Part shown: piece after piece, positions 9,014 through 17,345 of the stretch
Layout of the letters: the number at the start of each line of letters is the position of its first letter
Position numbering within the stretch: position 1 is the first letter of the stretch
Source: Comamonas halotolerans
GTDB taxonomy: Bacteria; Pseudomonadota; Gammaproteobacteria; Burkholderiales; Burkholderiaceae_C
DNA: 64,000 nt
Assembly: GCF_030162935.1 (NCBI RefSeq)
Contig: NZ_JASAUZ010000045.1
Location: 186,001-250,000 of the forward strand
Reading direction: 5' to 3'
Notes under the pieces: generated by a model
Seen by the model: only the letters and a program-made list of their open reading frames with translations
What the model was told of the DNA's origin: nothing
Databases searched by the model: none
Program-made: the position numbers and the translations under genes

Positions 9014-10474
9014 TCAAAGGCTAGAGCCGTCTGGGCTTTGTATTTGACGGAGTGCTTGAAACGGCAGCTGCTGCTTGACCAAGATGACAGTACATGGCGC
9101 GTCACGGACTACGCGCATTGGGACTGTGGCAATCAGGCGTTGCATTTGCAAGCCATGGGTGGCTGCGCCCAAAATCATTACCCCGACATTATTGCCTTGG
9201 GCATAGCGCACCAAGGCAAGGGCTACATCACTAGCTTCCAGAACATGGAAGCTGACTCCATGCCCCTTTATCTCCAAGCCTTGTGCCCATTGCTTGAGTC
9301 GTGCCAGATGGGTGCGGTGAAGGCGTGTCTCACTGCGGCTGCTGTCGGTGGTGCTGCTGGCTGAAGGAGAAATCACGGTCACAACCGCAAGCCGAGCCCC
9401 CGGTCGGGTGGACAAGGAACGCGCCACAGCCTGACGCAGGCTGTAGAGAGTGGCATCGCTGACATCTTTGTGCGGTATGGCCACCATGAGGATAGGCACT
9501 TCAGCGATTTGTTGCGAAGGTAAAGGGCTGGGTTGGTATTGAATGCCGGCAGCGCTGATCCAGCGCCGTAGCTTTCGGAAAAGAGGAAGGCCATGCATCC
9601 GCATACCGCGTTGGGTGATGGGTACTTGTTCGGGGTTCGTCAAGTCAAAGGCGAGTTCAGCGGCAGTAGCGTAGCGCTGGGCAGCAGCAGGTTCGAGGCA
9701 GCGCAAGATGATTTCCTGCATCCAGTCAGGCACATCTGCGCGCAAGGCACGCGGCGGTGTGGGGGCCATCCACATGCGTTGGCGCATGCCACCTGTTGTG
9801 CTCGGCGCCCCAAAGGGCAGTTCGCGCGTGGTCAGTTCATAGAGCATGACACCTATGGCAAAAATATCACTGCGCACATCGCCGCGCACGCCCACAATTT
9901 GTTCGGGAGAAATCCATGCGGGTGAGCCGACGGCTTTACGCAGTTCTTCGGCCAGCAAGTCTGGAAAGTGTGCGTGCCAGGAGAGCCCAAAGTCCAGCAG
10001 TACGGCATTGCCGTTTTCTTGAATCAGTACATTCCCAGGTTTCAGGTCCAGATGGCAGCAGTTTTGCTGGTGCAAGCTATGCGCCGCTTGTGCCATGGCC
10101 GCACCGAGTTGGGCAATGGTTTCAATAGGCAATGGCGAAGTGTCATCCAGCCAGTGCTGCAAGGTATTGCCACTGATGTGCTCCATAACCAGATAGGGCA
10201 GGCGCACCAGGTCTCCTGCCGCGACAAAACGTGGCACATGAGGGCCGTGCAGCGCTGGGAGTATCTGCAACTCCACCTCAAAGCTGACGATGTTTTCCGC
10301 GCCATCACCAGCCGTCATGCGTGGAATTTTCATCACCATGGGAAATCCGGACGCAGTGCTGTGCTGGTGCACATGGGCGTAATGCACACTGTAGATATGA
10401 GCCATACCGCCCGCGTGCAGACAGGCGTCCACAACAAAACCGTCTATTTCTGTGCCTGGTTCAAGCTTCTTCAC
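9014..10474 (-). CDS. Serine/threonine protein kinase fused to a universal-stress-protein domain
   Basis: 486-aa soluble Hanks-type kinase. The kinase domain (about 10-280) has the ATP-binding Lys49 in VMKIPRM, the catalytic loop HLDLKPGNVL (Asp143, Lys145, Asn148), DFG at 161-163 and an APE-like SPEQ. The usual HRD arginine is replaced (HLD), so it is a non-RD kinase. After a linker, residues about 325-468 form a UspA-like fold (VPILMVAIPHKD at the start, VGVMILGAATHG and APCTVILVK at the end). No transmembrane segment or PASTA repeat is seen. The start codon overlaps the end of the upstream metallophosphoesterase gene (ATGA type), so the two are translationally coupled. Confidence 0.9.
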   Translation of the reverse strand: MKKLEPGTEIDGFVVDACLHAGGMAHIYSVHYAHVHQHSTASGFPMVMKIPRMTAGDGAENIVSFEVELQILPALHGPHVPRFVAAGDLVRLPYLVMEHISGNTLQHWLDDTSPLPIETIAQLGAAMAQAAHSLHQQNCCHLDLKPGNVLIQENGNAVLLDFGLSWHAHFPDLLAEELRKAVGSPAWISPEQIVGVRGDVRSDIFAIGVMLYELTTRELPFGAPSTTGGMRQRMWMAPTPPRALRADVPDWMQEIILRCLEPAAAQRYATAAELAFDLTNPEQVPITQRGMRMHGLPLFRKLRRWISAAGIQYQPSPLPSQQIAEVPILMVAIPHKDVSDATLYSLRQAVARSLSTRPGARLAVVTVISPSASSTTDSSRSETRLHRTHLARLKQWAQGLEIKGHGVSFHVLEASDVALALVRYAQGNNVGVMILGAATHGLQMQRLIATVPMRVVRDAPCTVILVKQQLPFQALRQIQSPDGSSL

Positions 10475-11226
10475 TGTCCCAACTCCAGACGTTGTGCAAA
10501 ACTGACGGGCATGCCGCTGCGGTGCACTGCGTGTACGGCGGCCATGTGGTCGTAGGCAACGCGATGGAAAGTCATGGTGCAGGCCTTGCTGTCATATATG
10601 GCATACATGGCACGCACATCACCGTCTCGGGGTTGCCCGCAGGCACCGACAATGGCCAGCCATTGGCGGTGCATGGGGACAGGAATTGCGACCCCAGGTT
10701 GTGGCACAAAGCGCATGAGCTTGGCAGTAGGCGTCAGATAGTAGAGCGCTTGCTGGTGTACATGGCCGCTGAATACGAAGTGAATGTTGACATCTATATC
10801 ACTGGCAGCTGTCATGCTGCGTTCGGCCATGGTGCTGTTGTCAACGTAGGGCCAGCGCTCAGGTCGGTGTGCACTGGCATGAACTAGCAGTACGTTGCCA
10901 TGCTGGCTTAACAGCGGCAGTTGTTGCAGAAACTGGAGGTGTGCCGGGGTCAGTTGTGCATGTGTCCAGTGCGCGCCTTGCTCCCCCATGTGTCGAACTT
11001 GCGTGGGGGGCTCAAAAGCCAGCTCATCGTGATTGCCGCGCACAATCCAGGCACCTTCTTGCACGGCCTGCATGACGATATCAAGCACTTCAGCTGGACT
11101 GCCTCCGTAACCGACCATATCGCCCAAAAAAGCCATTTGTGTGGCGCCTTGTTCGTGCGCATGAACCATGCAAGTTTGCAGAGCTTGCAAGTTGGCATGG
11201 ATGTCTGAAAACAAGGCCAGTTTCAT
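10471..11226 (-). CDS. Calcineurin-like metallophosphoesterase
   Basis: 251-aa dinuclear-metal phosphoesterase. Family motifs are in order: DIHAN (Asp and His ligands), GDMVGYG, RGNHDE, VHASAH and SGHVHQQ. I placed the start at MKLALFSDIHAN because the upstream in-frame extension is not family-like. The 3' end overlaps the start of the Ser/Thr kinase-Usp gene by 4 bp, indicating a two-gene operon. A kinase-phosphatase pairing, in which this enzyme reverses the kinase's phosphorylations, is possible. This subfamily also includes phosphodiesterases for small molecules, so the substrate is open. Confidence 0.85.
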   Translation of the reverse strand: MKLALFSDIHANLQALQTCMVHAHEQGATQMAFLGDMVGYGGSPAEVLDIVMQAVQEGAWIVRGNHDELAFEPPTQVRHMGEQGAHWTHAQLTPAHLQFLQQLPLLSQHGNVLLVHASAHRPERWPYVDNSTMAERSMTAASDIDVNIHFVFSGHVHQQALYYLTPTAKLMRFVPQPGVAIPVPMHRQWLAIVGACGQPRDGDVRAMYAIYDSKACTMTFHRVAYDHMAAVHAVHRSGMPVSFAQRLELGQ

Positions 11227-11427
11227 CTGACGAATATTGCACGTTGAAACTGGCGGGAGGCTTGCAGCGTGCACTGGTAATTACCCGGTGAATACGGGCC
11301 AAGGTCATGGAGGCTCGGCGCTCAATATTTTGAGTGGCTGGAAGTCTGGGAGGGTCCTCCAGGCCGCCTATGCCAGCTACAGGTATTTGCTGCGCAGCGT
11401 GTGGCTTGCTGGCACACTGCACGACCT

Positions 11428-12093
11428 ATGCCAATGTCCCCAGCGATTCAGACACAAGCCTGCGAAGACCGTGATTTTGTGGAGTGGCACCGTGGTTGTC
11501 CATGGTGTGCAGTGTGGGTGGTGCGTGCAGACGTGCCTGAAGTGGCTGCAGGAGTGGCGCAGGCGCGCGCTTGCATTGCACCGTGGCTGCTGTCTCGCTA
11601 TGAAAGGCAGCCCCACGTCACGCTGGCATACAGGGGGTTGATGGCAGGGAATCAGATGTGCCGGAACGTCGAGTTCGACGCAGTACAGTTGCGGGCCGAT
11701 GTGCAGGCATTGCAGTCCATTCGGCTGTCCGCGTTTGAGTTGCAGCTGCAAGGTGTGGGGAGTTTCTCAACCGTGCCCTATCTGGCGGTGCACCCCCATG
11801 CTGCCTTGCACACCGTGCATGCAGTCTTAGCTGCCCATACGCCTTACCCTGGGTGGAGCTATGTGCCGCATGTCACCGTGGGGCACTATGCCTGCGAAGT
11901 GCCATTGGCAGATGTGCTGCCGCGCTTGCAGGATGGGCTGTCGCAGCAGCCTTTGTGTACGGTTCCGGTGCGAGGGCTGTGGCTGGCGCGCTATCGGACA
12001 GATGACATCGCAGGTGTTTTAAGCTGGGAGGGGTATTTCGATCTGTACACCCAGTCCTACCATGCGCAGCCAGATGCAATACTCTCCGTTTGA
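11428..12093 (+). CDS. 2'-5' RNA ligase / cyclic phosphodiesterase superfamily protein
   Basis: About 221 aa. The two histidine motifs that define the 2H phosphoesterase superfamily are visible: PHVTLAYRG near residue 70 and PHVTVGHY near residue 150, about 80 residues apart. Family members act on 2',5'- or 2',3'-cyclic phosphate RNA ends. The start is uncertain, because ATGs at 11428 and 11434 both lack a clear ribosome binding site. It converges with the ohr gene, leaving 22 bp between the stops. The biological substrate is unknown. Confidence 0.75.
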   Translation: MPMSPAIQTQACEDRDFVEWHRGCPWCAVWVVRADVPEVAAGVAQARACIAPWLLSRYERQPHVTLAYRGLMAGNQMCRNVEFDAVQLRADVQALQSIRLSAFELQLQGVGSFSTVPYLAVHPHAALHTVHAVLAAHTPYPGWSYVPHVTVGHYACEVPLADVLPRLQDGLSQQPLCTVPVRGLWLARYRTDDIAGVLSWEGYFDLYTQSYHAQPDAILSV

Positions 12094-12115
12094 ATGTCCC
12101 GCTATGCCTCATCCA

Positions 12116-12535
12116 TCAATCGATGGTCAATATGACAGGAATATTGCCGCGTGTTGCATTCGAATAGGGGCAGACCTCGTGGGCGGCATCGACCAGCTGT
12201 CGTGCCTGTGCGTTGCCCATGCCCGGTAAATGAATATGCATGCGCACCGCAATCCCAAAGGCCTGGCCGACAGGGCCCAGATCCACTTCGGCATCAACCG
12301 ACAGGTCCTGGGGAAGGCTGATTTTTTGGCGCGCAGCGACAGCCTTGAGCGCGCCAATGAAGCAGGCGGAGTAACCCGCAGCGAACAGCTGTTCGGGGTT
12401 GGTTCCAGTGCCATGGCCTCCTGGCGGCGTATGCTGAATGTCAAGCTTGCCATCATCGCTGAGCGAAGCACCTTCACGGCCACCTGTTGTGTGTACGCGG
12501 GCCGTGTAGAGCACCTTGTCCAGTTCCTGGGGCAT
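12116..12535 (-). CDS. ohr: Organic hydroperoxide resistance protein (Ohr/OsmC family)
   Basis: 139-aa cytosolic thiol peroxidase that reduces organic hydroperoxides with its two conserved cysteines: one in GYSACFIGAL (after NPEQLFAAGYSAC) and one in VCPYSNATRGN. Length and motif order match Ohr rather than the longer OsmC group. I chose the start MPQELDK because AAGGAG lies 6 nt before this ATG, while the ATG two codons upstream abuts that site directly. No OhrR repressor gene is adjacent. Confidence 0.9.
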   Translation of the reverse strand: MPQELDKVLYTARVHTTGGREGASLSDDGKLDIQHTPPGGHGTGTNPEQLFAAGYSACFIGALKAVAARQKISLPQDLSVDAEVDLGPVGQAFGIAVRMHIHLPGMGNAQARQLVDAAHEVCPYSNATRGNIPVILTID

Positions 12536-12611
12536 GTTCATCTCCTTAAAGTGACGCAATACACTGCAATGTAAAGAATGGCGGTGCCGGTGTGCGTAGG
12601 CCACATGCCAA

Positions 12612-12645
12612 TGAAAAACGCCCGCTGGTACAGGCCAGCGGGCGT
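12612..12645 (-). terminator. Intrinsic terminator of the 3-hydroxybutyryl-CoA dehydrogenase gene
   Basis: GC-rich inverted repeat ACGCCCGCTGG / CCAGCGGGCGT with a short loop. Read on the minus strand it is followed by TTTTTC. It lies 26 nt downstream of the stop of the minus-strand dehydrogenase gene. Confidence 0.8.
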
Positions 12646-12670
12646 TGATGAGTGATGCTCATCGCAAGAT

Positions 12671-13519
12671 TTAGTAGGTGTATACACCTTGACCTGTCTT
12701 GCGTCCCAGACGGCCTGCTGCCACCATCTCGCGCAGCAGGTAGCATGGGCGGTACTTGCTATCGCCAAACTCTTCCAGATAGACCTCCATTACGGCCAGA
12801 CAGACATCCAGACCAATCATGTCGGCCAGCGCCAGTGGACCAATGGGCTGGTTGCATCCCAGCTTCATGCCGGCATCAATGTCTTCGGCAGAGGCTGTGC
12901 CCTCAGACAGCACGTAGAAGGCTTCGTTGATCATGGGCACCAGAATGCGGTTCACCACAAAACCAGGCGCATTTTTCACTGTGATAGGACTTTTGCCCAG
13001 TTTTTCCGACAGCGCCTTGACGGTGTCGTGTGTGGCATCACTGGTTTGCAGGCCACGAATGATTTCTACCAACGCCATCATGGGAACAGGGTTGAAAAAG
13101 TGCATCCCAATGAACTTGTCCGCACGTTGTGTTGCCGCTCCCAACTTGGTGATGGAGATAGACGAGGTGTTGGTGGCAATCAGAGTCTCTGGGGGCAGGG
13201 TAGTGTCGAGCTGCTTGAGAATTTTGACTTTGAGGTCGTAGTTTTCTGTGGCGGCCTCAATCACCAGCTGGGCTGACTTCAGGTCGTCATAGTTGGTCGA
13301 CGTCTTGATCAAAGACAGCGCTTTGTCTTTGTCTGCTGCAGTGATTTTTTCTTTCTTGATCAGGCGGTCCAGGCTGCCTGCAATGGTGGCCAAACCTTTT
13401 TCTACGGCGGTCTGCGAAATATCCACCATCACCACATGAACGCCAGACACTGCACATGCTTGTGCAATGCCGTTGCCCATGGTGCCTGCACCAACGATAC
13501 CTACGGTTTGAATGCTCAT
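12671..13519 (-). CDS. 3-hydroxybutyryl-CoA dehydrogenase
   Basis: 282-aa NAD(P)-dependent 3-hydroxyacyl-CoA dehydrogenase interconverting 3-hydroxybutyryl-CoA and acetoacetyl-CoA. The Rossmann motif GAGTMG is at 10-15, and the catalytic segment MHFFNPVPMM contains His140 and Asn143. NTSSISIT and the C-terminal RLGRKTGQGVYTY are typical of Hbd/PaaH. It is a stand-alone enzyme without a crotonase domain. Neighbouring genes (GMC oxidoreductase, phaC, maoC-pta, ackA) suggest short-chain acyl-CoA or PHB metabolism. It is transcribed divergently from the GMC oxidoreductase gene and has its own terminator. Confidence 0.93.
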   Translation of the reverse strand: MSIQTVGIVGAGTMGNGIAQACAVSGVHVVMVDISQTAVEKGLATIAGSLDRLIKKEKITAADKDKALSLIKTSTNYDDLKSAQLVIEAATENYDLKVKILKQLDTTLPPETLIATNTSSISITKLGAATQRADKFIGMHFFNPVPMMALVEIIRGLQTSDATHDTVKALSEKLGKSPITVKNAPGFVVNRILVPMINEAFYVLSEGTASAEDIDAGMKLGCNQPIGPLALADMIGLDVCLAVMEVYLEEFGDSKYRPCYLLREMVAAGRLGRKTGQGVYTY

Positions 13520-13634
13520 GGTCTTATCTCCCTAATTAATTAATGACTGGCATGCGGGGAAGATGGTATCCAAATTCTTTGACAGAGCGCGTAATGTTGG
13601 AGGCATTCTTCAACTATCACTAGAGGCGACGGCG

Positions 13635-15281
13635 ATGGAGGGGGTATTTGACTATGTGGTCATTGGTGCAGGATCTGCAGGCTGTGTGTTGGCCGGGCGC
13701 CTGACTGAAGATGGAAAGCATCAGGTGTGTGTGCTGGAGGCTGGAGGCAGCGATGCTTCTGCGTGGGTGCAATGTCCGGCTGGGCTGGCAGGCATGGTCA
13801 AAACAGGGCGCTTCAACTGGGGCATGGAAACTGTGCCACAAGCGGGGTTGCAGGGGCGATGCGGCTTCCAGCCGCGTGGCAAAGGTATAGGTGGCAGTAG
13901 TTCCATCAATGCAATGATTTACTTGCGCGGCCAACCGCAAGACTATGACTGTTGGGCCACACAGGGCAATCCAGGGTGGGCGTGGGACGATGTCAAACCC
14001 TGGTTTATGAAATCACAGCATAACGCTCGTGGGGTAGATGCTTTTCATGCGCAAGGTGGACCCCTCCATGTGATGGATCTGCAGCAGCCGAATGCCTTGA
14101 GTCTGGATTTTGTTGCGGCAGGTGTGCAGGCCGGTTATGCCGCCAATCCAGATTTCAACGGCCACACGCAAGAAGGTGTGGGCTTGTATCAGGTGACGCA
14201 AAAGAACGGTGAGCGCTTCAGTGCGGCGAAGGCTTATCTCACACCACACCTGCACCGCAGTAATTTGCACCTGCGCACCGGTGCGCAGGTGCTGCGCATT
14301 GTCTTGCGACATACCGTCAATGGGGGGTGGCGGGCAACTGGCGTGGAATATATGTGCGCAGGTGTACGCCGTACGGTGCATGCTCGGCGGGAGGTTCTGC
14401 TGAGTGCAGGGGCCTTGCTATCACCGCAAATTCTGATGCTTTCCGGCATTGGGCCAGTTGCGCATCTGCGCCATGTTGGCATCCAGCCTTTGCATGACTT
14501 GCCGGGTGTGGGGGAAAACCTGCATGACCACCTGGATGCTGTGCTTGTGGCGAATGCACCAGCACTGACGCAGAGTTTTGGTTTGTCTGTTGCTGGCATG
14601 GCGCATATTGCCCAAGGTGCCTGGCAGTGGCACCGCCAGCGTACGGGGATGCTAACCACCAATTTTGCCGAAGCTGGTGCCTTCTTGCGCAGCAGTCCGC
14701 AAGAATCGCTGCCTGATTTGCAGCTGCACTTTGTGGTTGCCAAGCTGATAGACCATGGCCGCCAAACTGTGTGGGGGCATGGTTTTTCTTGCCATGTTTG
14801 TGTGCTGCGACCGCAAAGCCGTGGCACTGTTCGGTTACGCAGTGCAGACCCCTTGGCACTGCCTTTGATTGATCCCAACTTCCTTAGTACTCCAGACGAT
14901 TTGCAGCGCACCGTGCACGGTGTGCAAATTGTGCGCAGGATTCTGGCGCAGCCAGCGTTGGCACAGCACGGCGCTAGGGAGATGGCGAGTTCTGCGTCCG
15001 CACAAACGCCAGCACAAATTGCGCAATGGGTGCGGCAGACCGCAGACACCATTTATCACCCTGTTGGTACCTGTCGTATGGGGCCAGCAGATACCGATGT
15101 GGTCGATAGCCAGCTACGTGTGCATGGGGTGCGGGGTCTGCGTGTGGTGGATGCATCGATTTTCCCGCGCATCATCAGCGGAAATACCAATGCGCCGACC
15201 ATCATGGTGGCGGAAAAGGCTGCTCATATGGTGCTAGAAGCAGCGAAAATTGAAGCTGTTGCTGAAAGTTGTGTGACGTAA
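13635..15281 (+). CDS. GMC-family FAD-dependent oxidoreductase (choline/alcohol dehydrogenase-like)
   Basis: 548-aa flavoprotein. The N-terminal FAD-binding motif is VVIGAGSAGCVLAGRL, followed by the GMC signature GKGIGGSSSINAMIYLRGQ and the second signature LLSAGALLSPQILMLSGIGP. The C-terminus has YHPVGTCRMGP with the active-site His, then a segment ending in NTNAPTIMVAEKAA. It oxidises a primary alcohol, but the exact substrate (choline, an aliphatic alcohol or polyethylene glycol) cannot be read from sequence. I preferred the ATG at 13635, preceded by AGAGG, over the upstream in-frame ATG at 13563. It has no export signal. Confidence 0.88.
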   Translation: MEGVFDYVVIGAGSAGCVLAGRLTEDGKHQVCVLEAGGSDASAWVQCPAGLAGMVKTGRFNWGMETVPQAGLQGRCGFQPRGKGIGGSSSINAMIYLRGQPQDYDCWATQGNPGWAWDDVKPWFMKSQHNARGVDAFHAQGGPLHVMDLQQPNALSLDFVAAGVQAGYAANPDFNGHTQEGVGLYQVTQKNGERFSAAKAYLTPHLHRSNLHLRTGAQVLRIVLRHTVNGGWRATGVEYMCAGVRRTVHARREVLLSAGALLSPQILMLSGIGPVAHLRHVGIQPLHDLPGVGENLHDHLDAVLVANAPALTQSFGLSVAGMAHIAQGAWQWHRQRTGMLTTNFAEAGAFLRSSPQESLPDLQLHFVVAKLIDHGRQTVWGHGFSCHVCVLRPQSRGTVRLRSADPLALPLIDPNFLSTPDDLQRTVHGVQIVRRILAQPALAQHGAREMASSASAQTPAQIAQWVRQTADTIYHPVGTCRMGPADTDVVDSQLRVHGVRGLRVVDASIFPRIISGNTNAPTIMVAEKAAHMVLEAAKIEAVAESCVT

Positions 15282-15445
15282 GCAGCATTTCTGTGACACA
15301 AGAGGTGGCTGTCAATCCCCTTGGAGGCGCTCGTCCGCGGCTGTTGACCGAAATCAAGAAGCGAGGCTTTGCATTTGGTGTCAATCCGGCTTTTCCTCAG
15401 AATGCATTGTGGGGTACGTACTGAAACTTATGCATTGAGGTGAAT

Positions 15446-17221
15446 GTGACGGACGAGAAAAAACCGGCAGACACGCTGGCGGATGCCGCTCAGGCTCTGG
15501 ACGGTCGTATTCGTGAGGCTTTGAGTGCGACGACGATGGGCTTGTCCCCTGCATCCATGGGCTTGGCGGCAATGGATTGGTGGATGCATCTGGCTTTTGC
15601 GCCGGGCAAGCAGATGATCTTGGCTCGGCGCGCAGCTGAATTGGCGCAAAAGGCAGTCCAGGCGAGCATTCAACCTCCTGCAGAACATGATGCGCGATTC
15701 AAGGATGAGGTTTGGCAGAAGTGGCCTTACTGTGCCATCAAGGAGGGCTTTAAGGCCAGCGACAGCTGGTGGCGTGAAGCAGCGCAAGTGGAAGGCATGA
15801 CGCAGCACAACCAGCGGTTGGTGGACTTCTATGCCCGACAGTGGTTGGATGCGCTGGCCCCCTCCAACTGGGCGGTGAGCAACCCGGAGGTCTTGGCAAA
15901 AGCGAAGGCTACGGGTGGAGAGAGTCTGCGCAAAGGCTGGTCGCTGTATCTACAAGACCGTAAAGCGGCGCGCGCAGCCAAAGTGCTGCCGTCGCAAGCA
16001 GTTCTTGCGCCGCTGGCCTTTGAAGTTGGCAAAGATGTTGCGTGCACACCCGGTAAGGTGGTGTTTCGCAATCACTTGATCGAGTTGATCCAATACAGCC
16101 CCAGCACGAGCAAAGTGTTGCCAGAACCAGTGCTGATCGTCCCTTCATGCATCATGAAGTACTACATCCTGGATCTGTCTCCGCACAATTCCATGGTGAA
16201 GTATCTGGTCGGACAAGGGCACACGGTATTGATTGTGTCTTGGCGCAACCCTGACGCTTCAGATCGAGACCTGAAAATGCAGGACTACCTGAGCGCAGGC
16301 GTGCTGGAAGCCATGGCTGCCGTGAAACAGGTGACGGGGGCAGCGCGCATTCATACTCTTGGCTATTGCCTGGGAGGCACCTTCTTGGCAATTGCTGCGG
16401 CCGCGCTTGGCCGTCTTGAGCGTAAAAAAACACGCAACGCCAAGGAACAGGCATTGATTCCTGCGGACTTGCCGCAACTTTGTTCAGTGATCTTGCTGGC
16501 TGCGCAGACAGATTTCTCCGAGCCCGGTGAGCTGGGTGTTTTCATAGACGAAGCCCAGCTGGCCAATCTGCGTCAAAGCATGAACAAAAAGGGCTATCTC
16601 TCTGGCAAGCAAATGGGCGGCTCCTTCCAGTTTCTGTCCTCCAAGGACTTGGTATGGTCACGCAATGCCCGTCGCTACCTTTTGGGGGAGGAAGACGAGA
16701 GCTTTGACCTGATGAGCTGGAACTCGGATCAAACCCGCCTGCCTGCGCGCATGCACAGCGAATATCTGACAGCATTGTTCTTGAACAATGCCCTGGCTTC
16801 GGGGCAGTACCGTTTCGCTGGCGCTACGGTGGCTTTGAGAGAAATCCGTGCGCCCATGATGGTGGTGGGTACCACACGTGACCATGTTTCTCCATGGAAG
16901 TCGGTCTACAAGATTCAATTGCAGACCGATACGCACGTCACCTTTGTGCTGGCTGCGGGAGGGCATAACGCAGGCATTATTTCGGAGCCTGGTCACCCAC
17001 GTCGCAGCTACCAGATGGGCAGTGTAGAAGATGGCGCAGGATGGATTGATCCTGATGATTGGGTGGCGCAAACGCCCGTGATTCAAGGCTCATGGTGGGA
17101 GGCCATGGATCATTGGATCAAGCAGCGCTCTGGCCCAGCCGTGAAAGCCAAGCCTATTCCGGCAAAACATGTGCTTGGCGAAGCACCTGGCGAATACGTC
17201 ATGGTGCGCTATGCCGATTAA
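15446..17221 (+). CDS. phaC: Class I poly(R)-hydroxyalkanoate synthase
   Basis: 591-aa PHA synthase polymerising (R)-3-hydroxyacyl-CoA, probably 3-hydroxybutyryl-CoA, on granule surfaces. The lipase-like box GYCLGG carries the nucleophile Cys308. The Asp of GTTRDHVSPW and the His of GGHNAGI complete the triad. The N-terminal PhaC_N domain and DLSPHNSMVKYLVGQGHTV are family-typical. The segment before it reads PSCIMKYYILDL, where most class I synthases have PPWINKFYILDL. I chose GTG at 15446 because GAGG lies 5 nt before it; another GTG at 15440 overlaps that site. The maoC-pta and ackA genes follow. Confidence 0.95.
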   Translation: MTDEKKPADTLADAAQALDGRIREALSATTMGLSPASMGLAAMDWWMHLAFAPGKQMILARRAAELAQKAVQASIQPPAEHDARFKDEVWQKWPYCAIKEGFKASDSWWREAAQVEGMTQHNQRLVDFYARQWLDALAPSNWAVSNPEVLAKAKATGGESLRKGWSLYLQDRKAARAAKVLPSQAVLAPLAFEVGKDVACTPGKVVFRNHLIELIQYSPSTSKVLPEPVLIVPSCIMKYYILDLSPHNSMVKYLVGQGHTVLIVSWRNPDASDRDLKMQDYLSAGVLEAMAAVKQVTGAARIHTLGYCLGGTFLAIAAAALGRLERKKTRNAKEQALIPADLPQLCSVILLAAQTDFSEPGELGVFIDEAQLANLRQSMNKKGYLSGKQMGGSFQFLSSKDLVWSRNARRYLLGEEDESFDLMSWNSDQTRLPARMHSEYLTALFLNNALASGQYRFAGATVALREIRAPMMVVGTTRDHVSPWKSVYKIQLQTDTHVTFVLAAGGHNAGIISEPGHPRRSYQMGSVEDGAGWIDPDDWVAQTPVIQGSWWEAMDHWIKQRSGPAVKAKPIPAKHVLGEAPGEYVMVRYAD

Positions 17222-17345
17222 AGCGTTGCATATTCAGCATCCGCTTAAGGATGAAGCTCGGAAGCGGCTTGGGGTATGCAAAACCTATATGTCTGCATTC
17301 CAGTTGTAGTGGAAATGATCCGCTGATGCCAACCAGGGGAGGACT

